NCBI RefSeq assembly: GCF_001513965.1
Contig: NZ_KQ948020.1
Location: forward strand, 213,826 to 253,437
DNA length: 39,612 bases
Reading direction: 5' to 3'
Source of the DNA: Streptomyces cellostaticus
Lineage (GTDB): Bacteria > Actinomycetota > Actinomycetes > Streptomycetales > Streptomycetaceae
In this document: piece by piece, positions 6,696 to 14,699 of the stretch
Layout: every line of letters begins with the position of its first letter
How positions within the stretch are numbered: position 1 is the first letter of the stretch
Notes under the pieces: model-generated
What the model was told of the DNA's origin: nothing
Databases searched by the model: none
Seen by the model: only the letters and a program-made list of their open reading frames with translations
Program-made: the position numbers and the translations under genes

Positions 6696-8637
6696 TCAGG
6701 CGCCCACCACGGTGCAGGCGGCCCAGTAGTGCGGGCTCGCGTAGGGCCGGTCCTGCGGACCGTGCCCCAGCAGACGCCACCGGCGCTCGGCGGCGGCCGC
6801 GCCCGGACGCCCGGCCTGGTACGCCGTCAGCTCCGCGCGGGTCGCGGCCCGCATCCACAGCTGGGCGAGCCGCAGAGCCCGGGCCGGGTCGTGGCCGGCG
6901 CCGGCCATGAGTTCCTCGTAGAAGCGGGACATGAGAAGGCTGCTGGCATGGTCGTCGACCTGCCAGAGCGTCGCGACGACCGTGGGCGCGCCCGCGCGCA
7001 GGAGGGAGGCGGCGAGGCCGCTGTACTCGCCCCTCGCCCGCCGGTTGAAGGACGTGCCGGACTGGCAGCCCGACAGGGTGACCAGCCGTGCGGCGGACAG
7101 ATCAAGGCCGGCCAGCTCGCCCGCGACCAGGAAGTCGCCGTCGGCGAGCGGGATGGCGGAGTAGTTCGGCTGGAACCAGTTGAGGAACGCGTGGCAGGCC
7201 ACATGGACGTACCGGCGCCCGGACACCCCGGCGAAGACCGTCTCGTGGGTGATCTCCGGGCCGGACAGGACCAGCCGCGAGCCGGCCGGGAACAACTCCT
7301 TGATGGTGGCCACCTCCTCGGCGGCGTACGGCAGGTCGCCGAGGGGATCTGCCAGGAAGAGCGCCGTACGAGCGTCGTCCGCGCCCCGGCCCAGACGCTG
7401 GTACGCCCGGTGGAGCAACCGCACGCTGGGGGTGTAGGCCACCACGTAGTCGTCCAGAATCATGCGGTGCCGGCCGTCCTCGACACGGCGGGCCGCGTGC
7501 AGCGGGAGCTGGTTCGACAGGTCGGAGGCGGTGATCCAGAGGCGCGCGCCGTCGGGGACACCGAGCGCCCGCAGCCGCTCGCGCAGGGGACCCGCGACAG
7601 CCGTCCACAGCTGGTCGGTCACCTCGTCGACCGCCGCGGTCCACGCGGACAGCGGCGCACGCCGCAGATCCTTGTCGAGACTGGCGGACTGCCAGCACAT
7701 GAGGATGTCCATCAGCTCCCGCCAGGCACCGGGGGCGAGGCGCAGGACATGGTCCTCCGCCGGTTCCTCGACGCCGTGGGGGAGTACGAAGAGGGCGCAC
7801 TCCCGGAAGGTGAGCAGCGGGATGACGACCACGCCGTCCGGCGGCACGAGCTGCCAGGGCTCCGCCGTCGTGGCCCCGGGCAAAGACACCGTCGCGATCT
7901 TGGCCAACTCGGCTTGGGCAAGGGCGAGTTGCCGGCCGGCCCAGGGTGGTGATGGGGCTGATCGAGTTCAGTTCGGCCCGCAGCCGGCGTACGCGTGCCT
8001 CGGCCCGCCGGATCAGCGCACGCTCCGTCCCGGGCAGCTCCGCGGAGTCCGGGTCGACGTCGAACGCGTCCAGCAGCAACCGGGCACGACCGCGGTCGGC
8101 CAGCCGCAACGCCTCGGTGTACCGGCCGCGTCGCAGCTCCAGGGCCGCGGCGTTGTCGTAGGCCCCGCCCAGACGGTCGATGATCGAGCTCCGGCCCGCG
8201 TCGGTGACGGTCAGCGCCAGTAGCTCCTCGGCGTCGGCGATCACGGCGTGGACCGTGGCGAGCGCACCTGGCACGTCGCCCTGGTCGGCGATGGTGCGGC
8301 AGAGCATCAGCCGGGTGTCCAGCATGTCGAAGCGCAGGGCCTCCGTCTGCTGTGCGATCGCCTGCTCGTAGTGGGCACGGGCGGCGGCGAGGTGTGGATC
8401 GTCGGCCGAGTCGCCGACCAGGTACCGGTGCACATGGCCCATCCCCGTGTGGGCGACGACCGCCATGCCGGGGTCGCCGTTCTCGGCGGCCCAGGCGAGT
8501 GCGTGCTCGCCGTGCGCGAGGCACTCCCGTACGAAGTCCTCGGACCGTTCGCCCTCCCGTACCCGGCCCCAGCCGATGCCGAGGAGATTGACCCGCACCT
8601 GCGCCACCGAGCTGGTCCGGCCCTGCTCCTCGTACAC
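6696..8637 (-). pseudogene. TPR-CHAT domain protein, frameshifted and probably 5'-truncated
   Basis: The CHAT protease domain occupies 6696-7907. It has the catalytic His in VHVACHAF and the catalytic Cys in LSGCQSG, followed by YSGLAASLLRAGAPTVVATLWQVDD, as in caspase-like CHAT peptidases. Upstream, from about 8637 to 7945, another frame encodes TPR-like helices (VRECLAHGEHALAWA, AAARAHYEQAIAQQTEAL, YTEALRLADRGRARLLLDAF, IRRAEARVRRLRAEL). This is the usual TPR-then-CHAT order. The frames join if one base is dropped in the GGCC-rich segment at about 7932-7943, giving TTLGRRQLALAQAELAKIATV. No credible start precedes the TPR part: the frame runs into sequence antisense to the neighbouring membrane-protein gene. 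GTG 8637 is nominal. CHAT proteins act in stress and defence proteolysis; here the gene may be inactive. Confidence 0.7.
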
Positions 8638-8682
8638 GGCGTCGGCGCGCTCGTCGCCACCCACTTCGGCTGGAGCGAGGCC

Positions 8683-9462
8683 GTGGCGGGGTGGAAAGGG
8701 CTGGGCGGCACGGGGCAGGCGCTGGTCTGCGTCGGGGCCTTCGCGGGGCTGCTCCTCTTCGTGCTGCTCGCCCAGGCCTTGCTGCCCGCCCTCATCCGCG
8801 CCTACGAGGGCTACTGGCTGCTGCGCGGCCCCGTGGCCCGGCTCGGCCGGTACGGCACGTCCCGGGAGAAAGCGCGATGGCAGCGGCTGCGGCTGACCGA
8901 AGCGCGCGACTACAGCCGCCGTTACCACCGCTTCCCACCCAAGGAGGACGATCTGCTGCCCACCCGCCTGGGCAACGCCCTCCGGGCCGCCGAGCTCTAC
9001 CCTTGCGACGAACGCCGTTACGGTATCGACGCGGTGTTCTTCTGGCCGCGCCTGTACCCGCTGCTCCCGGACGCCCTGCGTGATGCGCTCGCGGCAGCCC
9101 GGGCCTCGCTGGAGCTGTACCTTGTGCTCTCCGCCCTGTCCGCCGCCCTCGTCCGGGTCACCGTCGTCCTGTCGGCACGCCTGGATCTGCCCTGGCCCGT
9201 GTGGCTGCCGGTGCTCCTCGGCAGCGGGCTGCTCAGCCCGCTCGCCTACCGCGCTGCGGTGTCCTCCGCCCTCAGCTACGGCGAGCTGGTCCGCTCCGCC
9301 TTCGACACCCAGCGCCGTGCCCTGCTCACGGCGCTGGGCCTCGGCCTACCCGGCACCCTGGAAGCGGAACGGGACCTGTGGCGGGCCCTCGGCCAGCAGC
9401 TCTACCGCCGCGATGCCGACCGCCCGAACCTGCTCCGCTTCACCACCGAGCCGCCCGCCTGA
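8683..9462 (+). CDS. Multi-pass membrane protein of unknown function, probably missing its original 5' end
   Basis: From GTG 8683 this gives 259 residues with about three hydrophobic segments: ALVCVGAFAGLLLFVLLAQALLPAL near the start, SLELYLVLSALSAALVRVTVVL in the middle, and VWLPVLLGSGLLSPLAYRAAV later. Between the first two lies a charged cytosolic region with YHRFPPKEDDLLPTRLGNALRAAE and YGIDAVFFWPRLYPLLP. Coding character starts about 8656 (ATHFGWSEAVAGW), upstream of the first usable GTG, and no start with a ribosome site fits. The gene is head to head with the TPR-CHAT gene, whose 5' end also seems absent. No family name is recognised. Conserved-looking sequence argues for a real gene; the start is unreliable. 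Confidence 0.6.
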   Translation: MAGWKGLGGTGQALVCVGAFAGLLLFVLLAQALLPALIRAYEGYWLLRGPVARLGRYGTSREKARWQRLRLTEARDYSRRYHRFPPKEDDLLPTRLGNALRAAELYPCDERRYGIDAVFFWPRLYPLLPDALRDALAAARASLELYLVLSALSAALVRVTVVLSARLDLPWPVWLPVLLGSGLLSPLAYRAAVSSALSYGELVRSAFDTQRRALLTALGLGLPGTLEAERDLWRALGQQLYRRDADRPNLLRFTTEPPA

Positions 9463-9592
9463 GACGTCAGGCGTCCGGATCGACCGCGTTCGACAAGCCC
9501 GTGCAGGCGGCCGGAGGTGGCGGGATATGTCATGCCCGAGTCGCCGCCCAGCGCCCTAGGGTTGCCGTGAGCAGCGAGACGGGGGGCTCAGG

Positions 9593-10870
9593 GTGACGAA
9601 TGAGGCGCGGCGCGAGGGGGACCCGCACGCGTCGGGCCGGTCGGAGCACTCCGGACCGCCCGGCTCGGCGCCCCTGTGGCGGCAGCGGGACTTCTCCGTC
9701 TTCTGGGCCGCGCAGACCCTCTCCTTCCTCGGCGACTCCTTCGCGCTGATCGCCCTGCCACTGCTGGTGCTCCAGGCCACGGGCTCGCTGGCCGCCATGG
9801 GCCTGCTGACCGGCGTCGGCGGGGCGGCCTCGGTGCTGGCGGCGGTGTTCGCCGGGGCGCTGGTGGACCGCGTCGACCGCCGCCGGCTGCTCATCGCCTG
9901 CGACCTGGTGCGCACGGTGCTGTACGGGCTGATCCCGCTGGTGTGGCTGTCCGGCCCGCACGTCTGGGTGCTCTACGCGGTCCTGCCGGTGTGCGAGGCC
10001 GTGGGCATGCTGTTCGCGGTCGGCTACGTGACGGTCGTCCGCGGCCTGGTCGGCACCGCCCGGCTGACCGAGGCGAACGGCCGCCTGAACGCGACCGCCG
10101 CGGCGGCCGGCGTACTCGGCCCCCTGGGCGCGGGCATCGTGGCCGCCTGGACGGGTCCGGCAGCGGCCGTGGCCGTGGACGCGGCGAGCTTCGCGGTGTC
10201 GGCGACCTGCCTGGTGTTCGTACGGATGCGGGAGCGCGCCGAAGACGACGACCGCCCCAGGGGCACGACCCTTCGGCAGGACCTGCGCACCGGCGTGTCG
10301 TTCCTGTACGGCCATCCGGTGCTCCGCTCCCTCACCGCCCTCCTGTTCGTCTTCAGCTTCCTCACCCTTGGCCTGAACGACCTGGTCATCTACCACCTCA
10401 AGCACGACCTCGGCCACGACGACGGCACGGTCGGCACCGTCATGGCGGTCGCCGCGCTCGGCATGATCGCCGGCTCCCTCCTCGTCGCCCGCGTCCGCCG
10501 CCGTTTCGGCTTCGGCCCGACCTGGATCGGCTCGACCGCGGTGTGCGGCCTGGCCTTCGCCGGCCTCGGCTGGGTGCGTCCCGTACCCGCCGTCGCGGTC
10601 CTCGGCGCCGCCTACCTGGCCTGCGTCGCCCTGGCGGGCACCTGCTCCATGTCCTTCCGCCAGGAAGTCACCCCCGAACACCTCCTGGGCCGCGTCACCT
10701 CCGCCTTCTGGACCCTCCAGTACGCGGCGGCCCCCGTCGGCGCGGCCGTCCTCACCTGGGCTGCGGAACGCCGGGGCACCGCCCCCGTGGCCCTGATCGC
10801 CGGCCTCTGCTGCGTCCTGGTCGCCGCCGTCGCGTGGGTGACGCCGATACGCCGGTCGGGACACTCCTGA
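9593..10870 (+). CDS. MFS transporter (MFS_3/EntS-like exporter)
   Basis: A 425-residue major facilitator transporter with about twelve membrane segments. After a 25-residue polar N-terminus comes LWRQRDFSVFWAAQTLSFLGDSFALIALPLLVL. The signature loop after helix 2 reads GALVDRVDRRRLLIACD, and the second-half loop begins VARVRRRFGFGP. This is the MFS_3 group that includes enterobactin exporter EntS and macrolide efflux proteins. The GTG start at 9593 is preceded by GGGGGG/AGGG-type purines. It stands alone on the plus strand, convergent with the ABC-2 permease operon. It likely exports a small natural product or drug; the substrate is unknown. Confidence 0.88.
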   Translation: MTNEARREGDPHASGRSEHSGPPGSAPLWRQRDFSVFWAAQTLSFLGDSFALIALPLLVLQATGSLAAMGLLTGVGGAASVLAAVFAGALVDRVDRRRLLIACDLVRTVLYGLIPLVWLSGPHVWVLYAVLPVCEAVGMLFAVGYVTVVRGLVGTARLTEANGRLNATAAAAGVLGPLGAGIVAAWTGPAAAVAVDAASFAVSATCLVFVRMRERAEDDDRPRGTTLRQDLRTGVSFLYGHPVLRSLTALLFVFSFLTLGLNDLVIYHLKHDLGHDDGTVGTVMAVAALGMIAGSLLVARVRRRFGFGPTWIGSTAVCGLAFAGLGWVRPVPAVAVLGAAYLACVALAGTCSMSFRQEVTPEHLLGRVTSAFWTLQYAAAPVGAAVLTWAAERRGTAPVALIAGLCCVLVAAVAWVTPIRRSGHS

Positions 10871-10879
10871 CGCCGCCGT

Positions 10880-10920
10880 GGGGCGGGCAGCGGCTCTGCA
10901 CCTAGTCCGCGCGCCGCCCC
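10880..10920. terminator. Possible bidirectional hairpin between convergent transporter genes
   Basis: GGGGCGG (10880-10886) can pair with CCGCCCC (10914-10920) across the short gap between the MFS gene and the convergent ABC permease gene. The stem is 7 bp with a long loop and no T-run, so it is a weak candidate. Confidence 0.3.
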
Positions 10921-10921
10921 G

Positions 10922-11728
10922 TCAGCCGTTCACCCCCGTGTAATGCCCGAGACTCCACCGCCACAGCAGCCGCGCACCCAGATACGCGCCCACCCCGAGC
11001 AGGGGCGACGCCGCCGCCAGCCAGTACGGTGCCCCGGTGGTGTGGCCGTGGCCCGTCAGCACCGCCGCCGGGAAGTACGCGACGAAGGCGAGCGGCAGGC
11101 CGTACGTCAGGAAGCCGCCCACTGCTCTCGGCAGCACGTTCAGGGGGTAACTGCCGAACGTGCCGAGCAGTTCCTCCAGCCAGCGGCCCCAGTAGTCCGC
11201 CGCCGGGAAGCGCAGCGACCCACAGGCCACCACCGTGAACAGCGCCGCCTCCAGCAGCATCCCGCCCACGATCGCCGCGACCAAGTACGCGATGCGGCCC
11301 GCCGTCCAGTCCAGGTGGCTGCGGCCGAGCGCGCCCACCGTCAGGCCCACCGCCACCGTCAGGTCACCGATCGCGTTGGTGGGGAAGAACTCCAGCTGCA
11401 CCTGGCGGTACACCGGCAGGGGACGCAGCAGGTACGCGTCGATCCTGCCCTCCTGGATGCTCCGCCCCAGACCGTGCATCCGGCCCAGGAACAGCACGAA
11501 CAGGCCGTGGGCGAGCATGCGGGTCGCCGGGATGAGCAGGACGTCCGAGCTGTCCCAGCCGCCCATCCCGGTGAAGCGGGTCAGCAGCACCGTCGCGAAG
11601 ACGATCACCGACACCTGCCAGATGGCGCCGATCGCGATGTCCATCAGGAACTCGGCCCGGTACTCCAGCTGGGCACGGAAGTTGAGCCGGGTGATCCGCC
11701 ACATGATCCGCAGGGCACGCCACGACAT
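10922..11728 (-). CDS. ABC-2 family transporter permease (second of two)
   Basis: A 268-residue integral membrane protein of the ABC-2 type (ABC2_membrane_6-like), with about six hydrophobic helices. It starts MSWRALRIMWRITRLNFRAQLEYRAEFLMDI and has the family patch GRIDAYLLRPLPVYRQVQLEFFP after helix 2. Its start is one base from the stop of the preceding permease, so translation is coupled. With that permease and the ATPase upstream it forms an exporter heterodimer. Such three-gene exporters often move lipids, peptides or antibiotics outward; the substrate is unknown. It is the last gene of the long minus-strand run. Confidence 0.88.
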   Translation of the reverse strand: MSWRALRIMWRITRLNFRAQLEYRAEFLMDIAIGAIWQVSVIVFATVLLTRFTGMGGWDSSDVLLIPATRMLAHGLFVLFLGRMHGLGRSIQEGRIDAYLLRPLPVYRQVQLEFFPTNAIGDLTVAVGLTVGALGRSHLDWTAGRIAYLVAAIVGGMLLEAALFTVVACGSLRFPAADYWGRWLEELLGTFGSYPLNVLPRAVGGFLTYGLPLAFVAYFPAAVLTGHGHTTGAPYWLAAASPLLGVGAYLGARLLWRWSLGHYTGVNG

Positions 11729-11729
11729 G

Positions 11730-12533
11730 TCAGCCTCCCTGCGCGATCACACGCCGGGCGGCGCGCCGCCACAGCAGCCGGGTCAACAGCGCCAGCACCG
11801 CCAACCACCCGGCCTGCACCCCGAGTTGGAAAGGCGCGTCCGACAGCGGGATCCGGCCCACGTACAGCGAAAGCGGCACGCTCAGCGTCGCCTGGAACGG
11901 CAGGAAGGAGCTGAGCGTCACGAACCAGTCCGGGAAGTACCACAGCGGCGCGAACACCCCGGACAGCAGGTTCTGCGCGAAGAGCAGGATCATCAGCGCT
12001 GCACCGTTGCGCAGCGTCCAGAAGCACAACTGGTCGATGACGAGCATGACGTAGTGCAGCACCCACTGGCCGAGCAGCAGACTGAGCGCGAACACCCCCG
12101 CCACGGCCGCCGACCCGGGCGGCTCCACGACCCCCGCCACCAGGCAGACCAGGTAGCCCGCCAGCGCCCATGCGAGGCCGTACAGCTGCTCGCCCAGGGC
12201 CCGCAGCGCGTAGTAGTGCTGCGGCGGCAGCGGGCGCAGGTACCAGTACACGATCGTCCCGTAGTGCATGTGCTGCTGCACGGTGTCCCGGCCCGCGTAC
12301 TGGTCCAGCTCCCGCAGCCGCGAGGCGAGTACGGCCATCACCGCGTACGTGACCGCCTGCTCGCGGCCGAGTCCGGCCGTCGTACCGGACTGCGCGTACA
12401 GACCGCGCCACAGGGACGCCACCAGCACCACCTGCACGGTCAGCCGGAGCAGCGCGGCGGTCATCCGCGGCGGGGCGTACAGCTCCCCGAGCGGGGTGAC
12501 GCGGCCGGCCCGCCAGGCATGCAGGACGGTCAT
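11730..12533 (-). CDS. ABC-2 family transporter permease (first of two)
   Basis: A 267-residue ABC-2 permease with about six hydrophobic helices. It is related to its downstream partner: TVQQHMHYGTIVYWYLRPLPPQHYYALRALGE occupies the same position as the RPLP patch there. ATG 12533 lies one base after the ATPase stop, and its own stop is one base before the next gene. The three make one exporter unit. No signal peptide beyond the first membrane helix. Confidence 0.88.
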   Translation of the reverse strand: MTVLHAWRAGRVTPLGELYAPPRMTAALLRLTVQVVLVASLWRGLYAQSGTTAGLGREQAVTYAVMAVLASRLRELDQYAGRDTVQQHMHYGTIVYWYLRPLPPQHYYALRALGEQLYGLAWALAGYLVCLVAGVVEPPGSAAVAGVFALSLLLGQWVLHYVMLVIDQLCFWTLRNGAALMILLFAQNLLSGVFAPLWYFPDWFVTLSSFLPFQATLSVPLSLYVGRIPLSDAPFQLGVQAGWLAVLALLTRLLWRRAARRVIAQGG

Positions 12534-12534
12534 G

Positions 12535-13530
12535 TCACCCCGCCTCCGCGTGGACGTACGCGGCCCGCATCACGTCCTCCAGATCCGCCTCGTCGATGGC
12601 GATGTCGCTCACCTCGTACCGTTCGATGACCGCCTTCAGCGCCTGGTGGACCGTCGGCGCGCCGGACCCGTCCGGGCCGAACACCACCTGCGGCCCCTCG
12701 CGCCGCACCAGCGCGATCCCCGGCAGCGGCCCGAGCACGGCGTGCGGATCGGCGAGCGTCGCCCGCACCTGCCAGGTGGACCCGAACCGCCGGCGGATCT
12801 CGCCCAGCGTGCCGTCCAGCACGAGCCGACCGTGGTTGATCAGCACCACCCGCTCCGCCAGCCGCTCGACCTCCGTCATGTCGTGCGTGGTCAGCAGCAC
12901 GGTCCGGCCGCGCTCCTCGACCTGGTTGCGCAGGAACTCCCGCACCTGCTCCTTGACCACCACGTCCATGCCGATGGTCGGCTCGTCGAGGAAGACGACC
13001 GGCGGATCGTGCAGCAGCGCGGCCGCCAGGTCGCTGCGCACCCGCTGGCCGAGCGAGAGGTGCCGCACCCGGGTGTCCCAGAAGGAGGAGAGGTCCAGCA
13101 GGTCGTCGAACTCCCGCAGCCGGGCGGCATGTTCGACATTCGGCACCTCGTAGATGTCCCGCAGGATCGCGAACGACTCCCGCACCGGCAGGTCCCACCA
13201 CAGCTGGGTGCGCTGCCCGAACACCGCCCCGATGTTACGGGCGTTGCGTTCCCGCTCCCGGTACGGCACCACACCCGCGACCCGGGCCTCGCCCGAGGTG
13301 GGTGTGAGGATGCCGGTGAGCATCTTGATCGTGGTCGACTTGCCCGCGCCGTTCGGGCCCAGCAGGGCGAGCAGTTCGCCCGCGGCGACGTCGAAGGTGA
13401 TGTCGCAGACGGCCTGCTTGGCCACCCGCTCCGGGTTGACCAGGGACCGCAGCGCACCCCCGAAGCCCGGGCGGCGCACGGTCGTGTGGAAGGTACGGGT
13501 CAGGCCGCGGACCTCGATACTGCCGCTCAC
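12535..13530 (-). CDS. ABC transporter ATP-binding protein (ABC-2 exporter)
   Basis: A 331-residue ATPase. Walker A is GPNGAGKST near residue 56, the Q-loop lies in FGQRTQLWWDLPV, the signature is LSLGQR, Walker B is VVFLDEPTIGMD, and the switch His is in TTHDM. The Q-W-W-D and LSLGQR forms match the DrrA/NatA-like ATPases paired with ABC2_membrane_6 permeases. A C-terminal extension of about 90 residues follows, usual in this subgroup. The GTG start at 13530 overlaps the stop of the upstream MFS gene in GTGA, so it is translationally coupled to the galactoside operon. Confidence 0.93.
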   Translation of the reverse strand: MSGSIEVRGLTRTFHTTVRRPGFGGALRSLVNPERVAKQAVCDITFDVAAGELLALLGPNGAGKSTTIKMLTGILTPTSGEARVAGVVPYRERERNARNIGAVFGQRTQLWWDLPVRESFAILRDIYEVPNVEHAARLREFDDLLDLSSFWDTRVRHLSLGQRVRSDLAAALLHDPPVVFLDEPTIGMDVVVKEQVREFLRNQVEERGRTVLLTTHDMTEVERLAERVVLINHGRLVLDGTLGEIRRRFGSTWQVRATLADPHAVLGPLPGIALVRREGPQVVFGPDGSGAPTVHQALKAVIERYEVSDIAIDEADLEDVMRAAYVHAEAG

Positions 13531-14699
13531 TCGATGGGCCTCCTCGTCAGCCGGACCAGCCCGACCGTCGCCAGCAGCGACGCGCCCGACAGGACGGTCA
13601 ACAGCCAGGGAACCGCATGGATCCCGGACGCTTCGATGCCGGCGCCCAGCAGCGGCGGCGCTGCGACCCCACCGGTCATGGAGGCGGCGATCACCCAGGC
13701 ACCGGCTCGTTCGGCCTGCGGAAGAGCCCTGTTCAGCCAGGGCAGACCGGTCGGGAAGACCGGCGCGATGAACAGTCCGACACCCGCGTAGGCGACCGGA
13801 GCCGCTCCTTTCACGAGCGCCAGCAGCAGGCACGCCGTCATCCCGGCCGCGCACACCGTGAGGATGCGCTCCGGTGAGTACTTCAGCGTGACCGGTACGA
13901 CCAGGAAGCGGCCCGCCGTCATCATCAGCCAGTACACGGAGGTCGCCGAGGCGGCCACGGACGCGCTGTAACCGACGGTCTCCAGGTGCGTGGGCTCCCA
14001 GCCGCCCACACCCGCCTCGACGGCGACGTTGAGAATGTAGAGGGCGAGGAAGCCGAGAAGGATGCGGGGCAGGCCGAGAGAGCTCCTTGTGGCAGGTGGT
14101 GTCTCGTCAGATACCCGTGTGCGTACGCCGCTCGAGCCCAGCAGGGCCAGTAACCCGGCCAGCACCGCACATCCCCCGAACGCGTACGCGTAGTCACCCG
14201 GACCCATCCACGCCACCACCGCCGGTCCGAGGACCGCGCCGATGCCGAAGTGGGCGTTGAGGACGTTCAGCATCGCCGTGGAGCGGTTGCCGAAACCGAC
14301 GGCGAAGAGCTGGTTGAGGCCGTAGTCGATGCCCCCGAAGCCGAGGCCGCCGAGGAAGGCGGCGGCGAGGGCCGTCGGCCAGTTCGGGGCGAGCGCGAAG
14401 CCCGCGCCGCCCGCCGCCATCAGGCCGTAACTCGCCGCGAGCAGCGCCCGGTTGCTGATCCGGGAGTGGATGGCGTTGAACGCCAGGACACCCGCGACCC
14501 CGCCCGCGAAGTGCAGGCTGAGGCCGAGGCCCGCGCCCGAGGGGGAGAGGCCGTACTCGGCGCGCAGGCCGGGCACCGCCGGGCCGTAGAGCGCCTGGAG
14601 CATGCCGATGAGGACGAAGCCGATGCAGGACGCGACCGCGGCCGGCCGGCTGAAGAGCCTCCGGCCGGCCGCGGGGGGCGTCAGGACCGTGTCAGTCAA
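13527..14699 (-). CDS. MFS transporter, sugar-permease-like
   Basis: A 390-residue MFS protein with about twelve helices. LNVLNAHFGIGAVLGPAVVAW and the GFGGIDYGLNQLFAVG loop recall the fucose/hexose permease branch of the MFS. The TTG start at 14699 overlaps the beta-galactosidase stop as TTGA, and GGAG lies five bases upstream, so it is coupled to that gene. Its stop overlaps the ABC ATPase start. Because it sits directly after beta-galactosidase, it could move galactose, another released sugar, or a by-product. Direction and substrate are inferred only from position. Confidence 0.85.
   Translation of the reverse strand: MTDTVLTPPAAGRRLFSRPAAVASCIGFVLIGMLQALYGPAVPGLRAEYGLSPSGAGLGLSLHFAGGVAGVLAFNAIHSRISNRALLAASYGLMAAGGAGFALAPNWPTALAAAFLGGLGFGGIDYGLNQLFAVGFGNRSTAMLNVLNAHFGIGAVLGPAVVAWMGPGDYAYAFGGCAVLAGLLALLGSSGVRTRVSDETPPATRSSLGLPRILLGFLALYILNVAVEAGVGGWEPTHLETVGYSASVAASATSVYWLMMTAGRFLVVPVTLKYSPERILTVCAAGMTACLLLALVKGAAPVAYAGVGLFIAPVFPTGLPWLNRALPQAERAGAWVIAASMTGGVAAPPLLGAGIEASGIHAVPWLLTVLSGASLLATVGLVRLTRRPIE

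Noticed and set aside
8248..8640. N-terminal extension of the membrane protein frame to an ATG at 8248
   Set aside because: This part is antisense to convincing TPR helices and has no membrane or family character.
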